From positions 62,001 through 126,000 of the forward strand of contig CAYGJC010000002.1 of the NCBI GenBank assembly GCA_964350245.1: 64,000 nucleotides of DNA, read 5' to 3'. This document shows positions 41,066 through 49,654 of the stretch, one piece after another. The DNA comes from JAJACP01 sp964350245. Lineage in GTDB: Bacteria; Chlamydiota; Chlamydiia; Chlamydiales; JAAKFR01. The notes beneath the pieces were generated by a model. The model searched no databases, had not been told where the DNA came from, and was given only the letters and a program-made list of their open reading frames with translations. Numbering within the stretch: position 1 is the first letter of the stretch; each line of letters starts with the position of its first letter. A program made the position numbers and the translations under genes.

Positions 41066-42609
41066 ACTTCAATCAACTCTTTGGTTACAGAAGAATATAA
41101 TTTGTAGTCATTAAGATGTAATAGATCAGAGACTTCAAATTCAACCTTTGCTTTCAGCTTTTTGGCAAAAGACTCCATGTGGCTGAACTCGCCGCCCTGC
41201 TTCATGTAACGAAGTAGTTCGGGATGGACAACCAAGTGTAGTCCAAATTGCTGATGGGCCAAAACAGCTTTTTTAAGAGCCCGCTCAATCTCTATCACGA
41301 CACTCTCATGGGTTTTGATCAGAGCGCTCCCATTACAGTAGGGACAGGCGGTAAGCATCGTTTGGACTAGAGATTCTCGATTTCTCTGTCTTGTCATCTC
41401 AACAAGGCCAAACTCACTCATACTCAAAATGGTACATTTAGCAGGGTCCTCTTTCATAAACTCTTTGAGTTTCTCAAGAACGCGTCTCTGATTTTTACGC
41501 ATGCGCATGTCGATAAAGTCAACAATGACAAGACCGCCAATATTTCGGATGCGGAGCTGGCGGGCAATTTCTTCGGCAGCTTCGAGATTGATGCGCACTA
41601 AAGTCTCTTCCACATTACCTTGAGTTGTCGTGCTCCTACCAGAGTTCACATCGATAGTGAACATTGCTTCGGTACGGTCAAAATAGAGGTAGCCGCCACT
41701 CGGCAACCAGATCTTGCGTCGCAATGCTTTATCGATTTCTCGCTCAACATTGAACCGCTCGAACATGGGAACTTTATCTCGGTAGTACTCAATTTTTAAA
41801 GGGTGTTCGAGGCTAAAATTTTGGTAGAGCCGTTTACATTTTTGAAAGGTGCTGTAGTCATCTACAAGCAGACGATCAAATTTTTTATCCACACAGGCCA
41901 TCACGGCGCGTTTGATGATATCAGACTCCTCAAAAAGGAGAGTGGGAGTAGATGAGTCGTTGAATTTCTTCATCACATCCTGCCAGGTTTCCAGCAACTC
42001 GTGCGCTTCACTGATCAGCATGTCGGTGGTTGCTTGGCTACTAGCCGTACGACAGATAAGCCCCATGTCATGGGGCATTTCAAAGGCCCGAATCAGCTTT
42101 TTTAGCCGCTCGCGGGCGCTGCGATCTTCGATTTTTCGTGAAACACCGCGGTGGGGAGAGTTGGGAAGTAAAACAAGGTAGCGTCCGGCTATGGATACAT
42201 TCGAAGTGAGCCGGGCTCCTTTAGAGCCGATAGGTTCCTTTACAACCTGCACAAGCACAGGTTGATCAATTTTCATCACTTCTTCAATATTGAGTTTCCG
42301 TTGTTTGCGTACGTCAACCGTCTGAATATCGTAGTCTAGATCAAAATCCATATCAAACATCTCTTCATACTTTTTCGTATTTTCAAGAATGTCTGACATG
42401 TGGATAAATCCGTTTTCACCCTCATCAATATCGATAAAAGCGGATTGGATGTTGTGTAAAATGTTGGTTACACGCCCTCTGTATATATTTCCTGTAAGTT
42501 GGCGTGCTTTTTTTCGTTCTAAAATTAAGTCACGTAGCTGCCCGTTTCGCAGATGGGCATAGCGGATCTCTTTAGATTCCACATTGAGCAGAATGTCGTC
42601 ATTGTCCAT
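41062..42609 (-). CDS. rng: ribonuclease E/G family endoribonuclease
   Basis: A 515-residue RNase G-type enzyme (the chlamydial gene is often called cafA). Residues ~38-130 are an S1 RNA-binding domain (GNIYRGRVTNILHNIQSAFIDIDEGENGFIH). The DNase I-like catalytic core has MFTIDVNSG (Asp for Mg) and VDFIDM, and the zinc link appears as CPYCNG near residue 425. It lacks the long C-terminal scaffold of E. coli RNase E. It processes rRNA and starts mRNA decay. An AAGGTGA ribosome-binding site precedes the ATG. Confidence 0.94.
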   Translation of the reverse strand: MDNDDILLNVESKEIRYAHLRNGQLRDLILERKKARQLTGNIYRGRVTNILHNIQSAFIDIDEGENGFIHMSDILENTKKYEEMFDMDFDLDYDIQTVDVRKQRKLNIEEVMKIDQPVLVQVVKEPIGSKGARLTSNVSIAGRYLVLLPNSPHRGVSRKIEDRSARERLKKLIRAFEMPHDMGLICRTASSQATTDMLISEAHELLETWQDVMKKFNDSSTPTLLFEESDIIKRAVMACVDKKFDRLLVDDYSTFQKCKRLYQNFSLEHPLKIEYYRDKVPMFERFNVEREIDKALRRKIWLPSGGYLYFDRTEAMFTIDVNSGRSTTTQGNVEETLVRINLEAAEEIARQLRIRNIGGLVIVDFIDMRMRKNQRRVLEKLKEFMKEDPAKCTILSMSEFGLVEMTRQRNRESLVQTMLTACPYCNGSALIKTHESVVIEIERALKKAVLAHQQFGLHLVVHPELLRYMKQGGEFSHMESFAKKLKAKVEFEVSDLLHLNDYKLYSSVTKELIEV

Positions 42610-42916
42610 GGGTTCACCTTATACGTCTGCTGCGGGAATAGAGATGCCGGGAAGTGAAGCCGTAAAATTTTTTTCAGCAAAAGGAAAATAGGAGGGGAAA
42701 ACTGTAGAACTAACACAATTTTAAAGATCTCTTCCGGGGACTGTGAAGGAGTAAAGCATTTCATCATTATTTTGGGGAAAACTGCCGTGCACTCTTCTAT
42801 TCCGCGCATTCAAATAAATATTTCTGTAACGTTGTCCAAGAGTATAGGATAAATGGGCGAACTTTTCTACAAAAAACTGGCTTTAAAACCCATTTTTCCC
42901 TAAATTGGTCTCCCAA
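42610..42916. other. intergenic region between rng and the DUF177 gene
   Basis: About 300 bases between divergent genes. The 94-residue frame that crosses it on the minus strand runs into rng in another frame and has no ribosome-binding site, so I do not call it. The region must hold promoters in both directions, but I see no box pair close to consensus. A TATAAG lies just upstream of rng on the minus strand. Confidence 0.4.
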
Positions 42917-43330
42917 ATGAGTGATGCGTTTAAGATTTTCGTCTCCAGGTTAAGGGACGGGCAAAAAGAGATCATTGACGAGAGTTTCTCCCCGACTTTT
43001 TTAGAAGTCCACGAAGAAGAGCTAGCCTTCTCTGTTCCGGTGGAGGTTCATGGAGAGGCTGAATTAGCTCAGGATACATTGGTGTTACGGTTAGATATTG
43101 TGACCGAAGCCACAATGCCCTGCGCGATTTGTAACCAGGATGTTCAAGTGAAACTAGAGATAGCAGATGGTTGCTATACGGTTCCGGTTGCGGAGATAAA
43201 AGGAGATGTGTTCAATCTTAAAGGCATTTTACGAGAAGCGATTTTACTAGAACTTCCCTCTAGGGCTGAGTGTTGCCAAGGAAACTGCCCTGAGCGTGAA
43301 GTGTTATCAAAGTATTTTTCTAGGAGTTAA
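42917..43330 (+). CDS. DUF177 family protein (YceD-like)
   Basis: A 137-residue protein; ATG 42917 is used, since four codons upstream there is only a TTG. DUF177/YceD proteins sit before rpmF in very many bacteria and plants and are linked to 23S rRNA maturation. The conserved cysteine region CAICNQDVQV (~72-81) and a C-terminal CCQGNCPE pair could bind a metal. The position immediately before rpmF and plsX confirms the call (CT809 in C. trachomatis). Confidence 0.88.
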   Translation: MSDAFKIFVSRLRDGQKEIIDESFSPTFLEVHEEELAFSVPVEVHGEAELAQDTLVLRLDIVTEATMPCAICNQDVQVKLEIADGCYTVPVAEIKGDVFNLKGILREAILLELPSRAECCQGNCPEREVLSKYFSRS

Positions 43331-43335
43331 GAATC

Positions 43336-43518
43336 ATGGCAGTACCAAGAAGTCGGTCGAGCAATCAGCGCAAAAATACGAAGCGGGCTCACCACGCAAA
43401 AAAAGCAAAACATTGTATTCCTTGTACCAATTGTGGAACGGCGCGCCTTTCGCACCGGATCTGTCCCTCTTGCGGGTATTACAACAATCGTTCTATTCTA
43501 AGACAGGAAGCAGAATAG
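43336..43518 (+). CDS. rpmF: 50S ribosomal protein L32
   Basis: A 60-residue L32. The N-terminal MAVPRSRSSNQRKNTKRAHH is the family start. Four cysteines in CIPCTNC...CPSCGYY form the zinc ribbon seen in many L32 proteins, so this is the zinc-binding (C+) form. It starts five bases after the DUF177 stop. Confidence 0.97.
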   Translation: MAVPRSRSSNQRKNTKRAHHAKKAKHCIPCTNCGTARLSHRICPSCGYYNNRSILRQEAE

Positions 43519-43528
43519 TAGGTTATTT

Positions 43529-44488
43529 TTGGGTCTCCGCGTAGGCGTTGATTTAATGGGAGGCGATCAACCTCCCGAAAATATTTTTGAAGCTGTCTTA
43601 AGCGTGGCTAAAAATGCGGATGTGCATTTTGTCGTCATGGCCACGCATGCTTATTTCTCGATTTTGTCAGAAAAATCGCATTCCCCCATTGAATTTGTCA
43701 CAACCGAAGAGTTTATTGAAATGGATGAATCGCCCTTGTTGGCGGTCCGTCGAAAAAAAAATTCCTCAATGGCAGCAGGCATGCGCCTTCTTCGGGAAAA
43801 CAAAATTGACGCGTTTCTTTCTACCGGAAGTACAGGTGCTTTGGTTGCCACTGCCACGCTGCACCTCGATCCATTGGAAGGCATAGAAAGACCCGCTCTT
43901 CTAGTGACTATGCCCACGGCCAAAGGAGAGGTGGTCGTTTTGGATGTAGGAGCCAATATTCAGCCTAAACCTGAACACTTGGTTGCCTATGCGCGACTAG
44001 GTGTTTTATTCAGCACCTTCTATCAAGGCCTGAAAAGGCCCTCTATTGGCTTGCTCAACATCGGCGCGGAAGAGCAAAAAGGAACCAAGGAGTTGAAAGA
44101 GACATATGCCGCTCTCCAGGAGGTGTTTAAAGATCGATTTTTGGGGAATGTGGAAGGACGGTCTGTCTTTCGAGGAGACGTTGATGTTTTGGTGACCGAC
44201 GGGTTTACGGGGAATGTCTTTCTTAAAACCTCGGAGGGAATCTCCCGCTTTTTAGCAGAGTATTTGACTCAACACTTTGAGATTCCCGAAATCATCGCCC
44301 ACCTCAATCAGCGCTTTAATTACGCAGAGCATCCCGGGGCTTTTTTGTGCGGAGTAGACGGTCTTGTGGTCAAGTGTCATGGAGACTCTGATCAGCAGGC
44401 CTTGATGAATGGAATTTATGGCGCTATTGACTTAGCTAACAGCCAGATCTTAGATAAGATGAAGCAGCATCAAAGGCGTGCTTTGTAA
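43529..44488 (+). CDS. plsX: phosphate acyltransferase PlsX
   Basis: Converts acyl-ACP to acyl-phosphate for phospholipid synthesis. 319 residues. The start is TTG 43529: PlsX proteins begin a few residues before VGVDLMGGDQPP, and no ATG or GTG is available there. Further signatures are LSTGSTGALVATA near residue 97, IGLLNIGAEEQKGT, and DVLVTDGFTGNVFLKTSEG. The acyl-phosphate would normally feed PlsY/PlsC, while PlsB in this window supplies a parallel route. It lies 10 nt after rpmF; its end overlaps the convergent ychJ-like gene by 19 nt. Confidence 0.94.
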   Translation: MGLRVGVDLMGGDQPPENIFEAVLSVAKNADVHFVVMATHAYFSILSEKSHSPIEFVTTEEFIEMDESPLLAVRRKKNSSMAAGMRLLRENKIDAFLSTGSTGALVATATLHLDPLEGIERPALLVTMPTAKGEVVVLDVGANIQPKPEHLVAYARLGVLFSTFYQGLKRPSIGLLNIGAEEQKGTKELKETYAALQEVFKDRFLGNVEGRSVFRGDVDVLVTDGFTGNVFLKTSEGISRFLAEYLTQHFEIPEIIAHLNQRFNYAEHPGAFLCGVDGLVVKCHGDSDQQALMNGIYGAIDLANSQILDKMKQHQRRAL

Positions 44489-44847
44489 CACCAACATTCT
44501 CCCTCCTTACCAAAGACGCTCCTTTCTGTGAAGGAGACATCCTTTCCACCTTGCTGCAGCTCGGCCCGAAAGGTAACCGTCTCTTCTTGTGCCTCCAAAA
44601 TTTCCAATCCTATAAATTGAGTTGCCTGGCAAAACGCCTCGATCTGCGCTCTCCATTCAGAAGGAGCTAGCTGTTTGTCTGGATGCTCAGAATGGGTTGT
44701 GCGCATGATGTAATCAACATTGCCAAGAGCATAAGCGCTATAGCGCGCGCGCATCAGTGCTGTTGGATTGGGGGGAGATGCTCCCTTGTGGTAGGGTTCA
44801 CAACAGGTGGAGTACTCTTTTCCGCTGTGACAGGGACATGGTGACAT
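44470..44847 (-). CDS. YchJ-family SEC-C motif protein
   Basis: A 125-residue protein. An N-terminal SEC-C zinc motif CPCHSGKEYSTCCEPYHKG (Cys4, Cys6, Cys15, Cys16) is followed by the family pattern ALMRARYSAYALGNVDYIMRTTH and an NTF2-like beta domain with FRAELQQGGKDVSFTERSVF. YchJ is widespread; its role is unclear. Its first 31 codons overlap the end of lpxB in another frame, a 94-nt overlap, so the two are probably expressed together. Confidence 0.9.
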   Translation of the reverse strand: MSPCPCHSGKEYSTCCEPYHKGASPPNPTALMRARYSAYALGNVDYIMRTTHSEHPDKQLAPSEWRAQIEAFCQATQFIGLEILEAQEETVTFRAELQQGGKDVSFTERSVFGKEGECWCYKARL

Positions 44848-46619
44848 TTGATCAGCGCCTCGATTGTTTGTGCCGCCTTTTGGCTAGCATTTTGATTGAA
44901 TAGACGGGTGCGTAGTTCTTGGCATGCCTGTAGGCACGTCTCTCTGTTTTCATCCAGTTTACGCAGCGCGTCTGCAATCTTTTCGGGGGATAAAACTTTA
45001 TGGATAAACTCAGGAAAGACCTCTCGTTCACAAATGATATTCACAAGCGTGTAGAAGGGCAGCCGAATGCGGAAAAGCAAGCCGCCTATAATCGAGTTGA
45101 AGGTCGAGAGTTTATACGTTGTCACCGTGGGAATGCCATGCAATCCGATTTCTAACACAATGGTCCCGGAAGTAGCCAGAGCAAGGTGAGCAGCACGCAT
45201 CAGCTCATAGCGCTTCTCTTGGGGGACAAGATAGGCTGTAGAGTCGACATGTTTGCGTATTTCATCCATGAGCTCAGGCCGTGCTACAGAGATCACAGGT
45301 GTGTAGTCCGGAAAGGCTTGGGCTGCTTTCCACTGCAAGGGAAGGTTGTGGGCAATTTCATGCCGTCGACTTCCCGGGAAAAGAGCTAAAATAGGTTTTT
45401 CAGTGGGCAGAGGGTAGGTCTCGTCGTACGTATACTGATCGATAGCGGCGACAAGAGGGTGTCCTACATATGTCACAGGCAGCGTCGTCTTTTGAAAACA
45501 CTCCTTTTCAAAGGGGAGGATGGAAAGGAGGCTGTCCAGTGTTTTAGCCAGCGAGTAGACACGTTTTTTTCTCCACGCCCATACAGAGGGGCAGACGTAG
45601 TGAATCAGCTTGCCTCGGTATCCTTTTTTACGCAGAGAACGTGCTAGCAACATATTGAACTCAGCGTAATCGATGAGCACAACACCTGCCGGCTGCTCTT
45701 TCAAAATCTGGTTGCGGATCGCATAAAAATCACGTGCCAGCCTGGGGAAGGCTAAAAGCACGGCTGAAAACCCCATCACCTGGAACCGCTCCATCGGATG
45801 GGTGATCTTCATCCCGGCAGATTGCATTAAGGGACCTCCCACCCCGGAAATAGGGAGAGAAGGGTTCCTTTCACGAAGCGCTTCAACTAATTTTCCTCCA
45901 AGAACATCTCCGCTCGGTTCACCTGCAAAGAGAAAAAGGCCTTCTTTGGGTTCCTGTGGCTCTTTTTTGATCAGCATTAAGTTACGGATATAAGGAAGCA
46001 AGCCCATGCTATAGCCGAGGATGTTCACCAGATCTCCCAAGCGAGCAAAATAGATTAAAGAGAGCGCAGCTCCAAACAAACTTGTCCACCAGAAGGAGCG
46101 GCTGAGATAGCTCTTTTGGTTTTTTTCAGCTAGCCACCACTGAATCCAAAAACGGCTGGCAAACAGAATCATTCCCCCAAGACCCACCACATGCCAGAGA
46201 AAGGAGGCCTTGGCTGCATGTGTTCCGCTCCACGGCATCGTCGGAGGACGCATCCACTCAAGCGAATGAGAAATGAGACTTTGAGTCAAAAAAAGTGCAG
46301 AGATGAACACAGACGTGCACACCATCAAAATCACGGTTTTATTTTTTGTTGAGGGGCGGTGACTCATGAGGTTGAGATTACGCCAGGCAATCACAGCGTT
46401 GAGCGCTTGAATCAAGCAGACGGGATACTGTAGTTGAATCCAAGCATGAAAACATAAAACAGAATTAGCGCTCAGGGACAAAATCCAGAAAAGAGGCGAA
46501 ACTGTACTCTTTTGTTTCTTTTCACTCTCTACCCATTGGATCAAAAACCTAAGTCCAAACAGAAGATTGGCCACAAGCCCAAGGGGATATAGAACGGAAC
46601 GTAGGGTATCCATATTCAT
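44754..46619 (-). CDS. lpxB: lipid-A-disaccharide synthase with N-terminal membrane extension
   Basis: A 621-residue protein. Residues 1-~215 carry two copies of the lipid-A-biosynthesis N-terminal (LAB_N) unit, each with three helices (LVANLLFGLRFLIQWVESEK and GGMILFASRFWIQWWLAEK). The GT19 synthase follows from LFLFAGEPSGDVLGGKL near 228, with LIHYVCPSVWAWRKKR, LALFPGSRRHEI and ATSGTIVLEIGLHGIPTV. It joins UDP-diacylglucosamine to lipid X. The same fused layout is known in chlamydiae. The start overlaps the stop of the glycosyltransferase gene as ATGA. The C terminus lies under the ychJ-like gene. Confidence 0.93.
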   Translation of the reverse strand: MNMDTLRSVLYPLGLVANLLFGLRFLIQWVESEKKQKSTVSPLFWILSLSANSVLCFHAWIQLQYPVCLIQALNAVIAWRNLNLMSHRPSTKNKTVILMVCTSVFISALFLTQSLISHSLEWMRPPTMPWSGTHAAKASFLWHVVGLGGMILFASRFWIQWWLAEKNQKSYLSRSFWWTSLFGAALSLIYFARLGDLVNILGYSMGLLPYIRNLMLIKKEPQEPKEGLFLFAGEPSGDVLGGKLVEALRERNPSLPISGVGGPLMQSAGMKITHPMERFQVMGFSAVLLAFPRLARDFYAIRNQILKEQPAGVVLIDYAEFNMLLARSLRKKGYRGKLIHYVCPSVWAWRKKRVYSLAKTLDSLLSILPFEKECFQKTTLPVTYVGHPLVAAIDQYTYDETYPLPTEKPILALFPGSRRHEIAHNLPLQWKAAQAFPDYTPVISVARPELMDEIRKHVDSTAYLVPQEKRYELMRAAHLALATSGTIVLEIGLHGIPTVTTYKLSTFNSIIGGLLFRIRLPFYTLVNIICEREVFPEFIHKVLSPEKIADALRKLDENRETCLQACQELRTRLFNQNASQKAAQTIEALIKCHHVPVTAEKSTPPVVNPTTREHLPPIQQH

Positions 46620-47335
46620 GATTTATGGGAGATCTCTTCCCGAATTTGGTGTTTAAGTGCGCGATGACGCATCCAGCGCACCACAAACATGTCGACAATA
46701 GGACCAATCGAGCGGTTGAAAAAGTGGTATTTGGTTGTGCCTTTGGCGCGCTCCCTGTGATTGACAGGGATCTCTTTGATGCGAAAGCCTTCGATTTTAA
46801 AAAGGGCCGGTAAAAAGCGATGCATTCCTTTGTACATTTTAATTTTTCTGAGCGCCTCTGCGCGGTAGATCTTTAAGGAGCATCCTGTGTCGTGCATTTC
46901 ATCACGGCAAAGACGGCTGCGCACCCAGTTAGAAAATTTCGAGACAATCCGTTTTTTCCATGGATCGCGCCGATTGACCCGCCATCCAACAACGAGGTCA
47001 CAATCGACAACAGCCGCTGTGAGTTTGGGAATATCAGCCGGATCATTTTGACGATCCCCATCTAAAGTGATGATCAACTCACCCCGGGACGCTGCAAAAC
47101 CCGCCGCAAATGCGGCTGATTGACCAAAGTTACGCGTGAATGTCAAGACGCGCAGGTAGTCCTTTTGTTGGCACAGGTCTTGCAAAATTAGAAGGCTTCG
47201 ATCGGTAGAGCCATCATCAATGCAGATCAGCTCCCACGGCTCGCCTAGCCCTTCCATTACCGGTTCAACTTCTGCGATTAGATCGGCAATATTCTCTTCT
47301 TCATTTTTAATCGGGACGACGATTGAATAACGCAT
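46616..47335 (-). CDS. glycosyltransferase family 2, polyprenyl-phosphate type (DPM1/GtrB-like)
   Basis: A 239-residue GT-A enzyme. The N-terminal SIVVPIKNEEENI, the CIDDGSTD motif and the metal-binding LDGDRQNDP are present. A longer GtrB/ArnC protein would have two C-terminal membrane helices. Here only a weak hydrophobic stretch near VDMFVVRW remains, so it is a soluble short form. A likely role is transfer of a sugar to undecaprenyl phosphate. It is coupled to lpxB by an ATGA overlap, which favours an envelope function. Confidence 0.85.
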   Translation of the reverse strand: MRYSIVVPIKNEEENIADLIAEVEPVMEGLGEPWELICIDDGSTDRSLLILQDLCQQKDYLRVLTFTRNFGQSAAFAAGFAASRGELIITLDGDRQNDPADIPKLTAAVVDCDLVVGWRVNRRDPWKKRIVSKFSNWVRSRLCRDEMHDTGCSLKIYRAEALRKIKMYKGMHRFLPALFKIEGFRIKEIPVNHRERAKGTTKYHFFNRSIGPIVDMFVVRWMRHRALKHQIREEISHKS

Positions 47336-47336
47336 T

Positions 47337-48104
47337 CTACCTCAGTAACTGTTCTTTCATCCAGTTGACTCCCTCTTCAAAAGTGCGAGGAGCAGTTCCA
47401 TGCCCTTTATGCCCAATTGAATGGGTGATACTCAACTCAACATCCATATGACGCGCACGTATCTCGTGAGCCTTTTCTGCTAGCTTCCGAATGAAGTGGT
47501 AGCACGCATCGGTACTGACCCGCTCATCTCGATTTCCGATATAGAATCGGAGATGGTGGAGGTGAGTCAGCGCGTCCACAACTCTTTCTAAGTTGAGAGC
47601 CTGGGCGCGCAGTTTAACACGTTCTGTGTGTTCATCTGAAGTAAATTCGGTCAGGGCGTCCAGACGGGTTAGGGGAGCGAATCCTAAAATGGTTTTGATT
47701 CGGGTCTCTCGTGCAGCCACATGAGTGGCGATCAATCCCCCTCTTGAGAGGCCTCCGACTGCAACATGATTAGGATCGATCCATCCCGATTCGATCAGCC
47801 AGTCTATGGATTTCACGACTTTGTCAAAAAAAGTTTCGAGTAGATAGTTCTCTTGAGCCATCTGACCCGCCCAGTATTGAATCGCGTGGAACTTATCGAA
47901 TCCGGGACCATGCCCGGGGATGGTCATCGAGAAGACTCTTAAGGGTGCGCCTTTAAGTAAGGCTGCAGGGGAGTTGTAGGGGTCCAGGGTTAGGCTTTCT
48001 TCTCCTGAAAGAGCGAAGTAGAAAAAGGCAGGGAGAGGGCCCGCTTCCGGCCCTAGGCCTTGATAGACAATTTCTTGCCCACTTGGGCTAGAGACTATTT
48101 TCAT
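47337..48104 (-). CDS. alpha/beta hydrolase (peptidase/esterase-like)
   Basis: A 255-residue alpha/beta-hydrolase. The nucleophile is Ser in GGLSRGG (residue ~134) within VAVGGLSRGGLIATHVAA. The acid is probably the Asp in YIGNRDERVSTD, and the His that of the GHKGHGTAP segment. There is no signal peptide. The segment FSMTIPGHGPGFDKF is a loop near the oxyanion hole. The substrate is unknown. It is one base from the glycosyltransferase gene, in the same operon. Confidence 0.83.
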   Translation of the reverse strand: MKIVSSPSGQEIVYQGLGPEAGPLPAFFYFALSGEESLTLDPYNSPAALLKGAPLRVFSMTIPGHGPGFDKFHAIQYWAGQMAQENYLLETFFDKVVKSIDWLIESGWIDPNHVAVGGLSRGGLIATHVAARETRIKTILGFAPLTRLDALTEFTSDEHTERVKLRAQALNLERVVDALTHLHHLRFYIGNRDERVSTDACYHFIRKLAEKAHEIRARHMDVELSITHSIGHKGHGTAPRTFEEGVNWMKEQLLR

Positions 48105-48204
48105 AAGCGATACAAATAGGTTGGCTTATACCATTTATATACAACGCTCGCATTAATATGAAAAAGCCTTTGTTCACTTCGGACAGAGCTCTGATGGGAC
48201 TGCA

Positions 48205-48612
48205 TCAAGGTTGCGCCGCTAAAGAGATGCCCATCGAGGGGATAAAGGGCGCACTTTTGCTTAAGGCAACAGCACGAGCTAAGTTGATCGCTTGCTGCTG
48301 AGTTCCGCTAAAGTCTACGGTGGCTATTCCCGTGATCAATCTAATCTTGTTAGAATGAAATTCTGCGGGGTAACAGTTAGAATTATACTTGTAAACGGTT
48401 ATGATGGGCTTAGTAAGGTTCAATACCTGGTGGTGGAAGGGAATATGGTGAGACTGTGCAAAGACGCGAGCAGCTGCTTGTGCAACCGCGATATCTGACT
48501 CTGCATGTGTAGAAATAAATCTTTTTTCGCTTCCCTCAACATGGACGGCAGCAAAACTATTTACGATTTGTACAACAGCCGTATAGCTTCCTGAAGATGG
48601 TTCAAAACGCAT
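48205..48612 (-). CDS. hypothetical protein
   Basis: I do not recognise it. It has 135 residues and no signal peptide. The composition suggests an alpha/beta protein: strand-like YTAVVQIVNSFAAVHVEG and RLITGIATVDFSG alternate with two similar alanine-rich helices (DIAVAQAAARVFAQS and QAINLARAVALSKSA). That pairing hints at a duplicated beta-alpha unit of about 60 residues. It lies alone between short AT-rich gaps. Moderately sure it is coding. Confidence 0.55.
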   Translation of the reverse strand: MRFEPSSGSYTAVVQIVNSFAAVHVEGSEKRFISTHAESDIAVAQAAARVFAQSHHIPFHHQVLNLTKPIITVYKYNSNCYPAEFHSNKIRLITGIATVDFSGTQQQAINLARAVALSKSAPFIPSMGISLAAQP

Positions 48613-48728
48613 AAAAATCCTTGTTAAAACCCAGGCAATTCTAACAAGTTAGGCAAATTAAAAAAAAACTGAATTAATCATTATGATTTTTAGTGAGCTT
48701 CCTTTTCATTCTTGTTCGTAAAAAACTC

Positions 48729-48842
48729 CTATGAGTAGACTGAGGAATCGCCTTCAGAGATCCGTTTCCGCTCCTCAAACGCCTGTGTCCGCTCTGCTAG
48801 AGTTTCGATGGTGATGAATGAGCGATCACTAGTATCAAAGTA
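48729..48842 (-). pseudogene. possible gene remnant in the 48613-48875 gap
   Basis: A minus-strand frame of about 37 codons with protein-like composition (DTSDRSFITIETLAERTQ, then EERKRISEGDSS) ends in TAG at 48729. It has no start codon and is preceded by an in-frame stop. It looks like the 3' end of a lost gene. Nothing else is seen in this 263-base gap except an A/T-rich stretch near 48657. Confidence 0.3.
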
Positions 48843-48875
48843 AATTCAGCGGTCGAAGTTGAGCCATAAAGTGAT

Positions 48876-49487
48876 TTAGTGAATCACCTTCACTTCCACA
48901 CCATACTTGCTCCTAAGTTGAGACTCATAGTCGTCTCTAGATAGGTAGTTATATTGGTAGTTTTCACCATTTTGTGTCCAACGGTGTGACCATGGCTCGC
49001 TACGCGCTTTCAAATAAAGATTTTTGGTTAAAAGTAGATCTTGCTGCTCTGCAGATGTTAAATTTCTTGTTGGTCTTTGAAACTCAACTAATACGCCATC
49101 TGATCTGGTATACCGAGGAAGCGGTGTCTCAACGCGTCGCAAAGTACTCGATGCAGCTGGAGGGGTGCTCTGTTGAGGTGGGGTAGTTTTTACGTCGCTT
49201 ACGTGTACTAAGATGTACATGTCATTAAGGGTTTTTTCAGCCAGTGCTCTCCTGGGATCATTAGAGGCGTGCAAATATATGTTTTCCCATCGTTTAACTT
49301 TATGCTCTTCATGTGTCAGTGGACGACATCCATAGAAATAGACCCTTGTTCCGTCGCTCCTGGTTGCTTCGCGCTGGTACCCAAGCTGTCGACCTTCCTG
49401 TAGGCATTGACGCTGAAGATCTTGTTGAGTAAGTTGTGCTGTTAATGTAAAAGGTGCTAAACACAAAAATAAATAAATGCATCTCAT
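48876..49487 (-). CDS. secreted hypothetical protein with an internal repeat
   Basis: A 203-residue protein; ATG 49487 fits a ribosome-binding site AAAGGG nine bases upstream better than the ATG at 49496. Residues 1-17 are a signal peptide ending TLTA. The mature protein contains two copies of a ~40-residue unit. One is SDGTRVYFYGCRPLTHEE with NIYLHASNDP. The other is SDGVLVEFQRPTRNLTSAEQ with NLYLKARSEP. A Pro/Ser/Thr linker (TTPPQQSTPPAASS) separates them. I recognise no family. A promoter at 49519-49547 precedes it. Confidence 0.65.
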   Translation of the reverse strand: MRCIYLFLCLAPFTLTAQLTQQDLQRQCLQEGRQLGYQREATRSDGTRVYFYGCRPLTHEEHKVKRWENIYLHASNDPRRALAEKTLNDMYILVHVSDVKTTPPQQSTPPAASSTLRRVETPLPRYTRSDGVLVEFQRPTRNLTSAEQQDLLLTKNLYLKARSEPWSHRWTQNGENYQYNYLSRDDYESQLRSKYGVEVKVIH

Positions 49488-49518
49488 AAAAAACATCCCT
49501 TTAAAACGAACAATTTAA

Positions 49519-49547
49519 ATTTAACATTTAAAATAAATATTAGTCAA
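49519..49547 (-). promoter_or_regulatory. probable promoter of the repeat-containing secreted protein
   Basis: On the minus strand TTGACT (49542-49547) and TTAAAT (49519-49524) are 17 nt apart, in very AT-rich DNA. Confidence 0.5.
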
Positions 49548-49654
49548 CTTTTTACTAATTCGTACTTGGCGGCAGTTTTTAGGTAATTGACTCTGAAAAG
49601 CCGGATCAAAGATTGAGTTTTTCTATGAACCCATTCTTATACAAGATAGATGTT

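Noticed and set aside
42525..42809. 94-residue minus-strand frame across the rng 5' region
   Set aside because: It runs into rng in another frame and has no ribosome-binding site or recognisable domain.
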